64,000 nucleotides of DNA from Acidobacteriaceae bacterium (GTDB lineage Bacteria > Acidobacteriota > Terriglobia > Terriglobales > Acidobacteriaceae): NCBI GenBank assembly GCA_025352065.1, contig JANXUC010000090.1, positions 62,001 through 126,000 on the forward strand, written 5' to 3'. The notes beneath the pieces are model-generated. The model ran no database searches, was not told where the DNA came from, and saw only the letters and a program-made list of their open reading frames with translations. The stretch's first letter is position 1, and each line of letters begins with the position of its first letter. This document shows, one piece after another, positions 52,786-62,401 of this stretch. The position numbers were made by a program, and so were the translations under genes.

Positions 52786-52914
52786 GGGTGCCCCAGGTTC
52801 GCGACGTTTTGTGTCGATAACCTGGGTACTGCTGGCACCGCGAATCGGCCTAGGTAGTGCCTCGCGCCCAGCCCAGGTTGTCGTCCAAAGAACGGACTCG
52901 AACCTGGGGCACCC
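52786..52914. repeat. Element with 16-bp perfect inverted ends
   Basis: GGGTGCCCCAGGTTCG (52786-52801) and CGAACCTGGGGCACCC (52899-52914) are exact reverse complements. A nested pair AACCTGGG/CCCAGGTT lies inside. The 129 bases have no open frame of note and could fold as one large hairpin or be a miniature mobile element. Confidence 0.65.
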
Positions 52915-52925
52915 TGCTACACTCT

Positions 52926-53180
52926 AGAGCTTGTTTCACAAATACATAAAACAAAAAAATGTCATTCCGAACGCAGTGAGGAATCCCCGGCAATTTCAGT
53001 TGTATTCATGATCGCAAGGAATTCTCACCGTAAAGTGTCCACGGCTTTTGGGGTTAGTGTTCGGTGAGAATGCCTCTCAGCAGCATCGTGGTAACAGGAG
53101 CCGGGGTTCCTTCCCCTTCGCAAAGAACGCTCAGGCTCAGGATGACAAATTCGGTTTCTAGTATTTATGAAACACGCTCT
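52926..53180. mobile_element. MITE-like element with 20-bp terminal inverted repeats
   Basis: The left end AGAGCTTGTTTCACAAATAC (52926-52945) and the right end GTATTTATGAAACACGCTCT (53161-53180) match as inverted repeats at 18 of 20 positions. Inside them lie an inverted pair of the GTCATTCCGA repeat (left TGTCATTCCGAACGCAGTG, right CTCAGGATGACA) and a unique centre. No coding sequence. I could not define a target duplication. Confidence 0.65.
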
Positions 53181-53186
53181 TAGGAT

Positions 53187-53870
53187 TCAATCTCCAGCAG
53201 GTCGCAACGGCATGGCTGCCCGCGACGTAGTTCCGGCGTACTTCCGGCGCGCCTCAATCAACTTCGCCAACTCGGGTTCGCCGAGAATGTGCTGGCGTCC
53301 CAGTTGGTGCGTGACCAACACAATTTTCGCGAAGTGTTCCACGGTTTCCATCTTCATGTAGGCGTGTTGCACATCTTCACCATAGGCGACGACGCCGTGG
53401 TTGGCCATGAGGACCGCATCGTAATCTGGAATGTAGGGAGCCAGAGCGTCGGTCAGTTCCGGCGTACCCGGTGTTCCATAACGCGCCAGCGGAATCGATC
53501 CCAGCCCGATCACCACTTCACAAACCAGCGGCTGATTCAGAGCCAATCCTGCCGCAGCGAAGCCGGTTGCAGTGGGAGGGTGTCCATGCACCACCGCGTG
53601 AACATCGTCGCGCATGCGGTAGATCAGAAGATGCATCGCCAGCTCGCTCGAGGGGCGGCGGCGTCCGGAAAGTGTGTTTCCGTCGTGATCGACAACAACC
53701 AGGTCGTAGGGCTTCAGGTCGGCCTTGCTCATGCCGGTGGGCGTGGTCAGAATGCGGCGCGAATCCATGCGAACGGAGAGGTTGCCATCCGTAGCCGCGA
53801 CGAAGCCCGCCGCATGCAGACGATGAGCGTGGCGCACAATCTCTTCCCGAAGTTTGTGTTCGTTGACCAT
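53187..53870 (-). CDS. Class II aldolase/adducin family protein
   Basis: A 227-residue protein like L-fuculose-1-phosphate aldolase: AATDGNLSVRM, ILTTPTGMSKADL, SSELAMHLLIYRMRDDVHAVVHGHPP with the catalytic Glu and two zinc His, and a third His in MANHGVVAYG. Family members cleave or epimerise sugar phosphates with zinc. ATG at 53870 is chosen. The substrate is unknown because no sugar pathway genes are near. Confidence 0.92.
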   Translation of the reverse strand: MVNEHKLREEIVRHAHRLHAAGFVAATDGNLSVRMDSRRILTTPTGMSKADLKPYDLVVVDHDGNTLSGRRRPSSELAMHLLIYRMRDDVHAVVHGHPPTATGFAAAGLALNQPLVCEVVIGLGSIPLARYGTPGTPELTDALAPYIPDYDAVLMANHGVVAYGEDVQHAYMKMETVEHFAKIVLVTHQLGRQHILGEPELAKLIEARRKYAGTTSRAAMPLRPAGD

Positions 53871-54045
53871 GGTCCTGATCTTGAAGTTCTTCAGCTGGGC
53901 CCCAACGCTCGATCCAACTCGGTGCGGGTATCGTATCGTACCTTGTAGTGTTGGACAACGTTTTTCAGGACAATTTAACTTTGTTCGCACATTTGTACTC
54001 CAGCGAATCGTGCCTCAACTTTATACTCGAAGTTAGGGAAAACAT

Positions 54046-55209
54046 GTGCAAGTTTCTGATTTTCATTTCGATTTGCCGGAGGAGCTGATCGCGCAGCATC
54101 CGCTTGCAGATCGCGCGAGCTCGCGACTGCTGCGGCTGCAGCGCCGTGCGGTGGGGTCGGATAGTGGCCTACAAGACCTTAATTTTCATCAACTTCCGGA
54201 CTTGTTGCGGCCCGATGACTTGGTCGTATTCAACGATACAAAGGTGTTTCCGGCGCGTCTGTTTGGGCGACGTGTCACGGCGGCCCAGGGTGGTGCCGAG
54301 GGCAGGTCAGGGGAGTCTCGGCGCTCGGGATTACACGTAATTGCCCAAGATTCCGAAGTGCCAATATTTGGGCAGGGTCGGGTTGAAGTGTTGCTAACAA
54401 AGGAACTTCCCGCCCCTTTGGGCCGACCGGACGCCAACGAATGGGAGTGCCTGGTGCGCCCCGGACGCAAGCTAGGGGTAGGCGAAAGGATCGTTTTTGG
54501 CGATCAGAATGAGCTCTCCGCCGAAGTTGTGTCGCGAGGAGAGTTTGGCGAGCGCGTGATCCGTTTTGCGCCTGTGGAGGACTTTTTTAGCGTGCTGGAG
54601 CGGCTGGGACATGTGCCTTTGCCGCCCTACATTGCCCGCCAGGACGCTCTGGAGGACCGCGGGCGATATCAGACGGTGTACGCCCAGGCGAGGGGGTCGG
54701 TGGCGGCGCCTACGGCTGGGTTGCACTTTACTGCCGAGATTTTGGCACGGATGCGGGAACGGGGCATTGAGACTGCGGAAGTGACTCTGCACGTTGGACT
54801 TGGGACGTTCCAGCCGGTGCGGGTGGAGCGCGTGGAAGATCACAAACTGCACGGGGAAACGTATGCGATCTCCGAAGAGGCTGCCCAAAAAATCACCGCA
54901 GCCCTGGCGGCGGGACGTCGAATTGTGGCTGTGGGAACGACCACGGTGCGGACGCTGGAATTTGCAGCGTCGTGTGCGGGCGGGAATCGCATTGAAGCGG
55001 GGTCGGGGGAGGCTAACCTCTTTATTTACCCCGGTTTTCAATTCAAAGTTGTGGGTGCGATGTTAACGAACTTTCATCTGCCAAAATCGACGCTTTTGAT
55101 GTTGGTGTGCGCGCTGGGCGGTGAAGAACTTGTGTTGCGCGCATACAGACACGCGGTTCAGCAGAGATATCGTTTTTACTCGTACGGGGACTGCATGTTG
55201 TTGGAGTAG
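54046..55209 (+). CDS. queA: SAM:tRNA ribosyltransferase-isomerase
   Basis: QueA builds the cyclopentene ring of queuosine on preQ1-tRNA with the ribosyl part of SAM. Family motifs are clear: [48 protein letters not shown], and the C-terminal [15 protein letters not shown] and [10 protein letters not shown]. The start is GTG at 54046. A 30-residue insertion after FGRR (about 75-110, polar) makes it longer than E. coli QueA. A candidate -10 (TATACT, 54022-54027) lies upstream. Confidence 0.96.
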   Translation: MQVSDFHFDLPEELIAQHPLADRASSRLLRLQRRAVGSDSGLQDLNFHQLPDLLRPDDLVVFNDTKVFPARLFGRRVTAAQGGAEGRSGESRRSGLHVIAQDSEVPIFGQGRVEVLLTKELPAPLGRPDANEWECLVRPGRKLGVGERIVFGDQNELSAEVVSRGEFGERVIRFAPVEDFFSVLERLGHVPLPPYIARQDALEDRGRYQTVYAQARGSVAAPTAGLHFTAEILARMRERGIETAEVTLHVGLGTFQPVRVERVEDHKLHGETYAISEEAAQKITAALAAGRRIVAVGTTTVRTLEFAASCAGGNRIEAGSGEANLFIYPGFQFKVVGAMLTNFHLPKSTLLMLVCALGGEELVLRAYRHAVQQRYRFYSYGDCMLLE

Positions 55210-55311
55210 CGGGACTTGCTGGTGCCAACCCTGATAAACTTCTCGCCGTGACTGCTAAGAAATCGAGCACTTCGGAAAAAACGGAAAAGATAGCAGAACG
55301 ATCGTTCTGTT

Positions 55312-58134
55312 ATGGGCGCGCGGGTGAATCCTGTGCCTGAAACTGTACCTGCCTCTGTGAGTGCTAGGGGCCCCAAAACAGCTCCAGCGGGCAAATTGGC
55401 GCTGCCGCATGGGGCGGGACGAGATTGCATTTTTTTGATCGACACGATGTCGTTCATTTTTCGGGCGTACCACGCGATGGCGCGGCAGAGGCCAATGACG
55501 ACTCGGACGGGGATACCGACGGCGGCGACGTTTGTTTTTGTGAACATGCTGCGCAAGTTGCGGGAGGATTTTGCGCCGCCGTATCTGGCGGCGGTGTATG
55601 ACGTGATGGGGCCGACGTTTCGCGATGAGCAAGCTGCGGCGGTCACGAAGATTCGCAAGTTCGACATCAAGACGCAGACGTTTCACGAAGTGGAATATCA
55701 CGGCTACAAGGCGAATCGCGTGGCGATGCCGGAAGATCTGGCGCAGCAGCTTCCTTATATACAGCGGGCGCTGGAGGGGTATCGAATTCCGATTTTGCAA
55801 TATGACAAATTTGAAGCCGATGACGTGATTGGGACTTTGGCGAAACAAGCTGCGGCGCGCGGGATTCCGGTGTATATCGTTTCCAGCGACAAGGACATGT
55901 TGCAGCTGGTGGGGGAGAATGTTTGGATTTTGAATCCTCCCAAAGACAATTTGATTTGCGATGCCGCGAAAGTGGAAGAGATTTTGGGTGTGCCTCCCGA
56001 GCGCGTGGTGGATGTGATGGCGCTGCGGGGGGATACGGTGGACAACATTCCGGGTGCGCCGGGGATTGGGGATAAGGGGTCGGTGGATTTGATTCAGCGA
56101 TTTGGGACCGTGGAGGCGGCGCTGGATCACGCGGACGAGGTGGAAAAGAAAACGTATCGGGAGTCGCTGCAGAACAATCGCGACATTGTTTTGTTCAGCA
56201 AAAAACTGGCGACGATTGATACGGACGTTCCGATGACGTTGAACACGGAGGAAATGCGAAGCTCGGAGCCGGATGCGGTCGCGCTGCGAGCGTTGTTTGC
56301 GGAGATGGAGTTCAACACTCTGTTGCGGGAGATGATTGTTGACCCCGAAGTGCGCGAGGTTCGTTACAGCGAAGCACAGAGCGTTGCTGATGTGGAACGT
56401 GAGCTGAAGTCCGCTGCGAAGACGGGATATCTGGCGGTGGCGATCGAGGGCGTTCAGGCTGTTGTTGTGGAAGACGGTGAGGTTGAAGAAGAGAAAGACG
56501 ACGCCCAGGGGACGATGCTGCTGTTGGATAACGCGCCTGAGGCTCCGGTTGCCGCCAAGCGGCGTATCGCTATTTCCGGCGAGCCGGGGACTGCCGCCAT
56601 GGTCGCTCTCGGGGACGATGCTGTGGCTAAAGCTCTGCGCACAGCTTTGGGGGATAAGGCGGTGCCCAAGGCGATCCACGATTACAAAGCCGCTCTTCAT
56701 GCTTGCGAATCGCTGGGGATTCCGCTGAAGGGCGTGCGGCACGATTCGATGCTGTATTCCTATTTGCTGGACCCGACGTATTCCTCGCACGCGCTGGCGG
56801 ACGTGGCTTTGCGGCGGTTCAACGAGAAGCTAAGGGGGGAATTGGCGGAGGCGGCGGATGTTGCGGGTCGGCTTGCTGTGTCGCTGCGGCGGGAAATCGA
56901 AAGCAATAGCTTGCTGAAGTTGTATGACGAGATTGAATTTCCGCTGGTTCGTGTGCTTTCGAGAATGGAACAGGCTGGAGTCAAGATCGATACTGCGGTT
57001 TTGGCTGAAATGTCTTCAAGGCTGGAATTGGAGATTCGGCGCAAAGCGAAAGAGATTCACGAACTGGCGGGAACGGAGTTCAATATCAATTCTCCCAAGC
57101 AGCTGGGCGATGTGCTGTTTAACAAGATGAATTTGCCCAAGCCGATGAAGCAGGGTAAGGGGCGTGTGATTTCTACTGCCGTGGATGTGATGGAGGAGCT
57201 TGCACTGACGCACGAGGTTCCGCGGTTGGTGCTGGATTACCGACAGCTTTCGAAGCTGAAATCGACCTATGTGGATGCGCTGCCCAGTTTGATTGATCCC
57301 GCGACGAAGCGGCTGCATACGACGTTTAGCCAGACGGTCACTGCGACAGGGAGGCTATCGTCGGTGAATCCGAATTTGCAGAACATTCCGATTCGGACCG
57401 AGCTTGGACGAGAAGTGCGTGCGGCATTTATCGCTGAACCAGGTTTCGTGTTGCTGGCGGCGGACTATTCGCAAATCGAGCTGCGGTTGCTTGCCCACTA
57501 TTCGCAAGATCCTTTGTTGAGCGAAGCTTTCCGGCGCGGCGATGATATTCATACGCTGACTGCGGCGGAAGTGTTTGGCGTTCCTCCGCTGATGATTAAT
57601 GCTGAGCACCGTCGGGCGGCGAAGGCTGTAAATTTTGGGATTGTGTACGGGCTCTCGGCGTTTGGGTTATCGCAGCAGCTGGGGATTGATAAGAGTGAAG
57701 CCAAACGTTTTATTGACGCTTATTTTGAGAAGTATAAAGGCGTGCGCAGCTTTATTGATCGAACGATTGAAGAAACGCGGCGCGAGCAGAAAGTGCGGAC
57801 TCTGTTTGGGAGGGTGCGGCCCATCCCCGACATCAACAGCAAGAATGCGAATCAGCGTGGTTTTGCCGAACGGACCGCCGTGAATACTCCGTTGCAGGGG
57901 ACGGCGGCGGATTTGATCAAGATTGCGATGATTCGGATTGACGCGGAGATGCGGGAGCGCGGGCTGAAGTCGCGGATGACTTTGCAGGTGCATGACGAGC
58001 TTGTCTTCGAGGTTGCGGAATCGGAACTGGATGTGATGAAGAAGCTCGTGCGGGATCGCATGGAGAATGCGCATGTTTTGTCTGTGCCGTTAGTAGTCGA
58101 GATGGGCGTGGGGTTGAATTGGCGGGATATGTAA
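55312..58134 (+). CDS. polA: DNA polymerase I
   Basis: Repair and Okazaki-fragment polymerase, 940 residues. The 5' nuclease domain (about 38-330) starts DCIFLIDTMSFIFRAYHAM and carries YDKFEADDVIGTLA and SSDKDMLQLV; it has a roughly 17-residue insertion between GPTFRDE and YKANR. The 3'-5' exonuclease domain is present but its DxE and NxKxD sites are lost (GYLAVAIEG; HDYKAALHA), so no proofreading is expected. The polymerase part has motif A DYSQIELR, motif B RRAAKAVNFGIVYG and motif C QVHDELVFEV. The first 37 residues before the nuclease fold are a variable tail. Confidence 0.96.
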   Translation: MGARVNPVPETVPASVSARGPKTAPAGKLALPHGAGRDCIFLIDTMSFIFRAYHAMARQRPMTTRTGIPTAATFVFVNMLRKLREDFAPPYLAAVYDVMGPTFRDEQAAAVTKIRKFDIKTQTFHEVEYHGYKANRVAMPEDLAQQLPYIQRALEGYRIPILQYDKFEADDVIGTLAKQAAARGIPVYIVSSDKDMLQLVGENVWILNPPKDNLICDAAKVEEILGVPPERVVDVMALRGDTVDNIPGAPGIGDKGSVDLIQRFGTVEAALDHADEVEKKTYRESLQNNRDIVLFSKKLATIDTDVPMTLNTEEMRSSEPDAVALRALFAEMEFNTLLREMIVDPEVREVRYSEAQSVADVERELKSAAKTGYLAVAIEGVQAVVVEDGEVEEEKDDAQGTMLLLDNAPEAPVAAKRRIAISGEPGTAAMVALGDDAVAKALRTALGDKAVPKAIHDYKAALHACESLGIPLKGVRHDSMLYSYLLDPTYSSHALADVALRRFNEKLRGELAEAADVAGRLAVSLRREIESNSLLKLYDEIEFPLVRVLSRMEQAGVKIDTAVLAEMSSRLELEIRRKAKEIHELAGTEFNINSPKQLGDVLFNKMNLPKPMKQGKGRVISTAVDVMEELALTHEVPRLVLDYRQLSKLKSTYVDALPSLIDPATKRLHTTFSQTVTATGRLSSVNPNLQNIPIRTELGREVRAAFIAEPGFVLLAADYSQIELRLLAHYSQDPLLSEAFRRGDDIHTLTAAEVFGVPPLMINAEHRRAAKAVNFGIVYGLSAFGLSQQLGIDKSEAKRFIDAYFEKYKGVRSFIDRTIEETRREQKVRTLFGRVRPIPDINSKNANQRGFAERTAVNTPLQGTAADLIKIAMIRIDAEMRERGLKSRMTLQVHDELVFEVAESELDVMKKLVRDRMENAHVLSVPLVVEMGVGLNWRDM

Positions 58135-58235
58135 AAGGGCAGTTGTTATTCTGAAGTGACGTCTGTAATATACAGAACGTGAAAGTTCTTTTCTCGGAAA
58201 GCTTTCTATCCGACCTTCCGCTGAGGATATGACAA

Positions 58236-59115
58236 ATGAAGTTTTTTGCGATTCTGTTCGCGCTGTGTTTGATGGCAGTTGGGATGGCTGCAGGTCAAGA
58301 GAGCTTCCCGCGCGCTGAAGTGTTTGGCGGCTACTCGTACCTAAATTTTGATACTAACGGGTTGAGTTCGCGGCAGAGTGCGAATGGCTGGGAAGCCTCG
58401 GTGTCGGGAAACTTCAATAAATGGTTCGCAGCGGAAGCCGATGTAAGTGGACACTATAAGAAGATCGGCGCGGTCAGTGTAAGCGACTATGCATACCTGG
58501 CTGGCCCACGCATCAATCTAAGGCCCATTTTCATCCATGCCTTGATAGGTGGCGATCATTTGACAGCCAGTGCCTTGGGTCTCTCCGCGTCGCAAGATGG
58601 ATTGGCTGGAGCATTGCGGCGGGGTGCAGTTTAAGTTTTCGCCCCATCTATCTTTACGTACATCCGGCGATTATGTTTTTAGCCGACACAATATTTTCGG
58701 AGGATCGTCGTTCACACAAAACAATTTCCGTGCAGGAGTTGGCCTTGTTTATAGTTTTGGCGGCAGCGGTCGCGTCTCTGAATCCAAAGCTAAGAGGGTA
58801 GAGGTAACTCGACCGGAGGTAGTTCGATCACGATCTGGTTCAGGCATGCCCATCCCGGTCTTGGGCCTGCGGGCCAATCCGAGAGAAAATGGTGGGGCGC
58901 AGATTGAAGAAATTGTGTCGGGAAGCACGAGCGAACAAGCCGGATTACGCGTCGGCGATGTAATCAATTTTGTTGATGGTAAAGCGGTAAGAACTCCAAT
59001 GGAACTCGCAGCGGAATTGTCCAATCAACCACCCGGAGCGAAAGTCAGGCTTGGGTACCTTGTGCACGGATATTGGCAAGCGGAAACGATAATAATTTTG
59101 CCTTCAAAGCCATAG
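58236..59115 (+). pseudogene. Outer-membrane barrel plus PDZ protein, frameshifted
   Basis: From ATG 58236 (GAGGA upstream) a signal peptide and the first part of an OmpA-like eight-strand barrel are read (AEVFGGYSYLNFDTNG, SGNFNKWFAAEADVSGHY) to a TAA at 58632-58634. The missing barrel strands continue in the +1 frame from about 58618 (GGVQFKFSPHLSLRTSGDY, FRAGVGLVYSFGG), followed by a linker and a PDZ domain (about last 75 residues: LRVGDVINFVDGKAV). One extra base near 58617 in a GCGGCGGGG run explains it. Either a recent mutation, a sequencing error, or slippage. Intact, it would be about 290 residues. Confidence 0.75.
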
Positions 59116-59229
59116 GCAAATGCGAGGGCTACCTCAGCGACTGAAGTCCTTCGAGTTTCCTAGTCTCACTGCGCGGCTAAAGCCGTGCCCTTCCCATTCG
59201 CGGGACTGCGTTTTAGACTTCTCTTTCCT

Positions 59230-59304
59230 ATGAAAGAGAGCGGATTCCTCGCTGCGCTTCGGAATGACAATCTATTGTGGAGAAGCGGCGAGCAGGAATG
59301 CTCG
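59230..59304. repeat. GGAATGACAA repeat and GCTCG hairpin
   Basis: A GCGGATTCCTCGCTGCGCTT then CGGAATGACAA copy (59231-59271) is followed by a CGAGC/GCTCG hairpin (59289-59304) and CCTACAC. Both intergenic families occur side by side here, as they do near 18.1-19.0 kb. Confidence 0.6.
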
Positions 59305-59320
59305 GCCCTACACAATCGCG

Positions 59321-60727
59321 TTAGCTTCCCAACGCCTTTTGAATGGCTCCCGCTATGGAGTCGGCTAGTTTCTTCATGGTTTCTTCGTTTTCCGCTTCGA
59401 CCATTACGCGTGCCAAGGCTTCCGTGCCGGAGTATCGGACTACCACGCGACCGTTGCCGTTGAGGGAATGTTCTGCTTCCTGAATTGCATTCTGAATTGC
59501 CGGAACCTGCGCGAAAGGCGTTTTCTCGCGCACGCGGATGTTCTGGATAACTTGTGGGAATACTTTCAGGTCGCTGACAAGATCGGCGAGAGCTTTCCCG
59601 CTGCGCACAACAACATCCATTACGCGGAGAGCTGTGGCAATGCCGTCGCCGGTGGTGGCGTCGCTGTCCCGGAAGAGGATGTGTCCGGATTGTTCGCCGC
59701 CGAGAGTTGCTCCGGTCTTTTGCATTTCTTCAAGCACGTATTTGTCGCCGACGTTGGCGCGGAGCATGTGGATGCCGGATTTTTTTAGCGCGATTTCCAG
59801 GCCCATGTTGGACATGGTGGTTGCAACGACGGTCGATTTCGCGAGTTTGCCTTGCGCTTGCATGTCGCGCGCGGCGAGGAGCAGCACGGCGTCTCCGTTG
59901 ACGACCTTTCCGTTTGCATCGCAGAACAGAGCACGGTCGGCATCGCCGTCGAAAGTTACGCCGAGGTCGAATTCGTCGTTCTTCTGGAGAGCATTGCGCT
60001 CCGAAACTGCGAGGCCCACAGCTTCGGCATGCAGTGCGCCGCAGTTGTCGTTGATGTTGCGACCGTTGGGGGAGGAGTTTAGAAACTCAGCTTGAATGCC
60101 GAGTTTGTGAAACAGTTCTGGCGCCTCGGCGGCGGCGGCGCCATTGGCGCAATCGACCAGCACCTTCAACGTGTGCAGGTCGGTGGAGACGCTCGCGGCG
60201 AGCCAATCGATGTAGGCGCGGCGTAAAGATTCTTCACCCGGCAGGCTGGGCGCGGTGGACAAGGGCTCCGGATGCTTGTTCTCTTTTGCCGCTTCCAGCA
60301 AGGCAAAGATTTCTTTTTCGACTTCCAGTTCGCGGGCATCGGGAAATTTATAGCCATCGCCGGAGAAAACTTTGATTCCGTTATCCATCCAGGGATTGTG
60401 CGAGGCGGAAATGACGATGCCTGCGGAGCATCCGCGCAAGCGTGCGAGATAGGCGACGCCGGGTGTAGTCAAAACGCCAGCGCTGTGAACTTCTACGCCG
60501 TGGGACGCGAGGCCAAGGATGAGGCGGTCGGCGATCCAAGCGCTGGATTCGCGCGTATCCTGGCCGATGATGACGCGGGGAGAGTCTGTGGAACTCGCGG
60601 CGTTCTGCCGAAGGTTGTGGCCCAAAGCGCGGCCAATGATGAAGACGGACTCGGGCGTTAGAGGAAATTCACCGGCGACGCCGCGAATGCCGTCCGTTCC
60701 AAAAAGCTGACGCTGCGAAGAGCTCAT
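59321..60727 (-). CDS. glmM: Phosphoglucosamine mutase
   Basis: Converts glucosamine-6-phosphate to glucosamine-1-phosphate for peptidoglycan and LPS. The 468-residue protein has the phosphoserine loop GIVISASHNPWMDNGIKVF, the metal loop VTFDGDADRALF, the sugar loop LGGEQSGHILF and the phosphate loop VVRYSGTEALARVMVE. It is the last gene of the cdaA-cdaR-glmM cluster, an order kept in many bacteria, where GlmM also controls CdaA. Confidence 0.97.
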   Translation of the reverse strand: MSSSQRQLFGTDGIRGVAGEFPLTPESVFIIGRALGHNLRQNAASSTDSPRVIIGQDTRESSAWIADRLILGLASHGVEVHSAGVLTTPGVAYLARLRGCSAGIVISASHNPWMDNGIKVFSGDGYKFPDARELEVEKEIFALLEAAKENKHPEPLSTAPSLPGEESLRRAYIDWLAASVSTDLHTLKVLVDCANGAAAAEAPELFHKLGIQAEFLNSSPNGRNINDNCGALHAEAVGLAVSERNALQKNDEFDLGVTFDGDADRALFCDANGKVVNGDAVLLLAARDMQAQGKLAKSTVVATTMSNMGLEIALKKSGIHMLRANVGDKYVLEEMQKTGATLGGEQSGHILFRDSDATTGDGIATALRVMDVVVRSGKALADLVSDLKVFPQVIQNIRVREKTPFAQVPAIQNAIQEAEHSLNGNGRVVVRYSGTEALARVMVEAENEETMKKLADSIAGAIQKALGS

Positions 60728-60786
60728 TGCATGGATCCGGCGCCGCGCCTGACTTGGCGCGACCCTTTCAGGGATTGGTTCGGAAA

Positions 60787-61455
60787 CTATTCGGGTACTC
60801 TTCCCATGATAACCGTGACTTGCACGGGAGCGGGATTGACGACCTGGACGAGAGGATCGGAAAGGTACACATGGGTCATAAAAGTGCCGCGGTGCATGGT
60901 GCCGCTGGCGTCGACAGGGTCGGTGAGGGCGGCTTCGAGCGCATCGACGCGGCGCTTGGGGCCGCTGACTTGAACGCGCTCGGGGTCTGTCACAACGTGG
61001 GCTACGTGCAGGCCTTGCGCGAAACTGCCCAGCACGCGGGCGCGAATCTCAACTTCGCGGGTGGCGCGGAGATCGAGATTGAGATGCAATTGCGAAGGCA
61101 CAACCTGCATAACGGAGAGTTCGCGTGCGGCGCGAATATGCGGTCCGGTTAAGTCGAAGGTGCGTTCTCCGGGCTGGGCTCCCGCAAGATCGACTTCCGC
61201 GCGGACATCGGACGGTTTTAGATCGCGGATGACGCGGGCTGGGCCGCGTACACGGATTTCCGCTTGTGGAATGTGCTCCAGGCCGATTTCCAAATTATCG
61301 GGGATATTGCGAAATTCGACTGGAACGCTGACCTGGACTTCGAGAACGGGCTCGCGTGATACGGCGTACCAGAGGCCGAAGGCGAGCAGAAGCGACATGA
61401 GCTTGAGCAGGAAGTTGTGGAAGAAGAATCGTCGCAGCAGGTTGGTGATCCTCAC
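60787..61455 (-). CDS. cdaR: YbbR-domain regulator of diadenylate cyclase
   Basis: A 222-residue membrane-anchored protein: one helix (about 15-31, LLKLMSLLLAFGLWYAVS) and then two YbbR domains on the outer side (SVPVEFRNIPDNLEIG, and IRARVLGSFAQGLHVAHV with VSGPKRRVDAL). CdaR modulates CdaA in Firmicutes. Its ATG overlaps the cdaA stop by four bases (ATGA), so the two are translationally coupled. Confidence 0.92.
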   Translation of the reverse strand: MRITNLLRRFFFHNFLLKLMSLLLAFGLWYAVSREPVLEVQVSVPVEFRNIPDNLEIGLEHIPQAEIRVRGPARVIRDLKPSDVRAEVDLAGAQPGERTFDLTGPHIRAARELSVMQVVPSQLHLNLDLRATREVEIRARVLGSFAQGLHVAHVVTDPERVQVSGPKRRVDALEAALTDPVDASGTMHRGTFMTHVYLSDPLVQVVNPAPVQVTVIMGRVPE

Positions 61456-62309
61456 GGCTGGACCTCGCGGGGGTGAGCGTCATTGCTGGAGGCGAGGGCG
61501 GTTGACTGTTCGGGAGCCGGCGCAAGAGTGGGCAGGGTGCCTGGAGGAACAAAGGTACGTAGCAATCTACCCAAGCGGGCACGTAGAAGGTCGGCGGAGA
61601 TATCGCGCTCGATCTTGCCCGAGACAGCCAAGCTGATGCCGCCCGTTTCTTCGGAAACGATGATCGCGATGGCGTCGGTTTCTTCGGTAATGCCAATGCC
61701 AGCGCGGTGGCGCGTACCGAGTTGCGTGGAGAGAACGGGGTCCATGGACAGGGGCAGAAAGCAGGCGGCGGCAGCGATCCGGTCGCGTTGTACGATGACC
61801 GCTCCGTCATGCAACGGAGTTTTCGGACGAAAAATTGTGGCCAGCAGATCGTAAGAAAGGCGGGCATCGAGCGCGACGCCGCTTTCGGTGAAGGTTCGCA
61901 GGCCGACTTCGCGTTCGATGACGATGAGGGCGCCTGTTTTGTTTTTGGAAAACAGCTGAGCGGCCAGAACAATGTCGTCGTAGGCGTCGGCTTCGGGGGA
62001 AAGCGCGCGAGAGAAAGCTAGCATGCGTCCCAGTCGGGCCAGTGCCTGCCTGATCTCAGACTGGAACAAAACAATCAGCACGAATCCGGCGTAGGGCAGT
62101 AGCTTGGTGATGAGCCAATTGGTAGTGCGCAGCTCTCCGGAGCGAATGAATTGCATGGCCAAGGCGAGTCCGGCCAGGCCCAGCAGCATTAAGGAGGCGC
62201 GCGTGCCGCGGACGAGGCGCAAGACGCCGTAAATCAGGAATGCGACGAGAAGAATGTCGAGGACCGCAGTTGTTGAGATCGGCGGCAGATGCGCCAGCAG
62301 GTTTCTCAC
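61452..62309 (-). CDS. cdaA: Diadenylate cyclase (c-di-AMP synthase)
   Basis: Makes cyclic di-AMP from two ATP. The 285-residue protein has three N-terminal membrane helices and a DAC domain with both catalytic motifs: DGA at 168-170 (TPLHDGAVIVQ) and RHR at 200-202 (LGTRHRAGIGITEE). After residue 255 a Pro/Ala-rich tail follows. With cdaR and glmM this gives the complete conserved c-di-AMP operon, so this bacterium very probably uses c-di-AMP. No c-di-AMP phosphodiesterase is in the window. Confidence 0.96.
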   Translation of the reverse strand: MRNLLAHLPPISTTAVLDILLVAFLIYGVLRLVRGTRASLMLLGLAGLALAMQFIRSGELRTTNWLITKLLPYAGFVLIVLFQSEIRQALARLGRMLAFSRALSPEADAYDDIVLAAQLFSKNKTGALIVIEREVGLRTFTESGVALDARLSYDLLATIFRPKTPLHDGAVIVQRDRIAAAACFLPLSMDPVLSTQLGTRHRAGIGITEETDAIAIIVSEETGGISLAVSGKIERDISADLLRARLGRLLRTFVPPGTLPTLAPAPEQSTALASSNDAHPREVQP

Positions 62310-62401
62310 GGCGTGCCTCGGCGGGATGGGGTCATGGGAGTTAAGTCATTGTAAAGCAAGGGGCCTAAGAGCAAGCAATACTTAAAGGTAGGAACCTTGG
62401 G

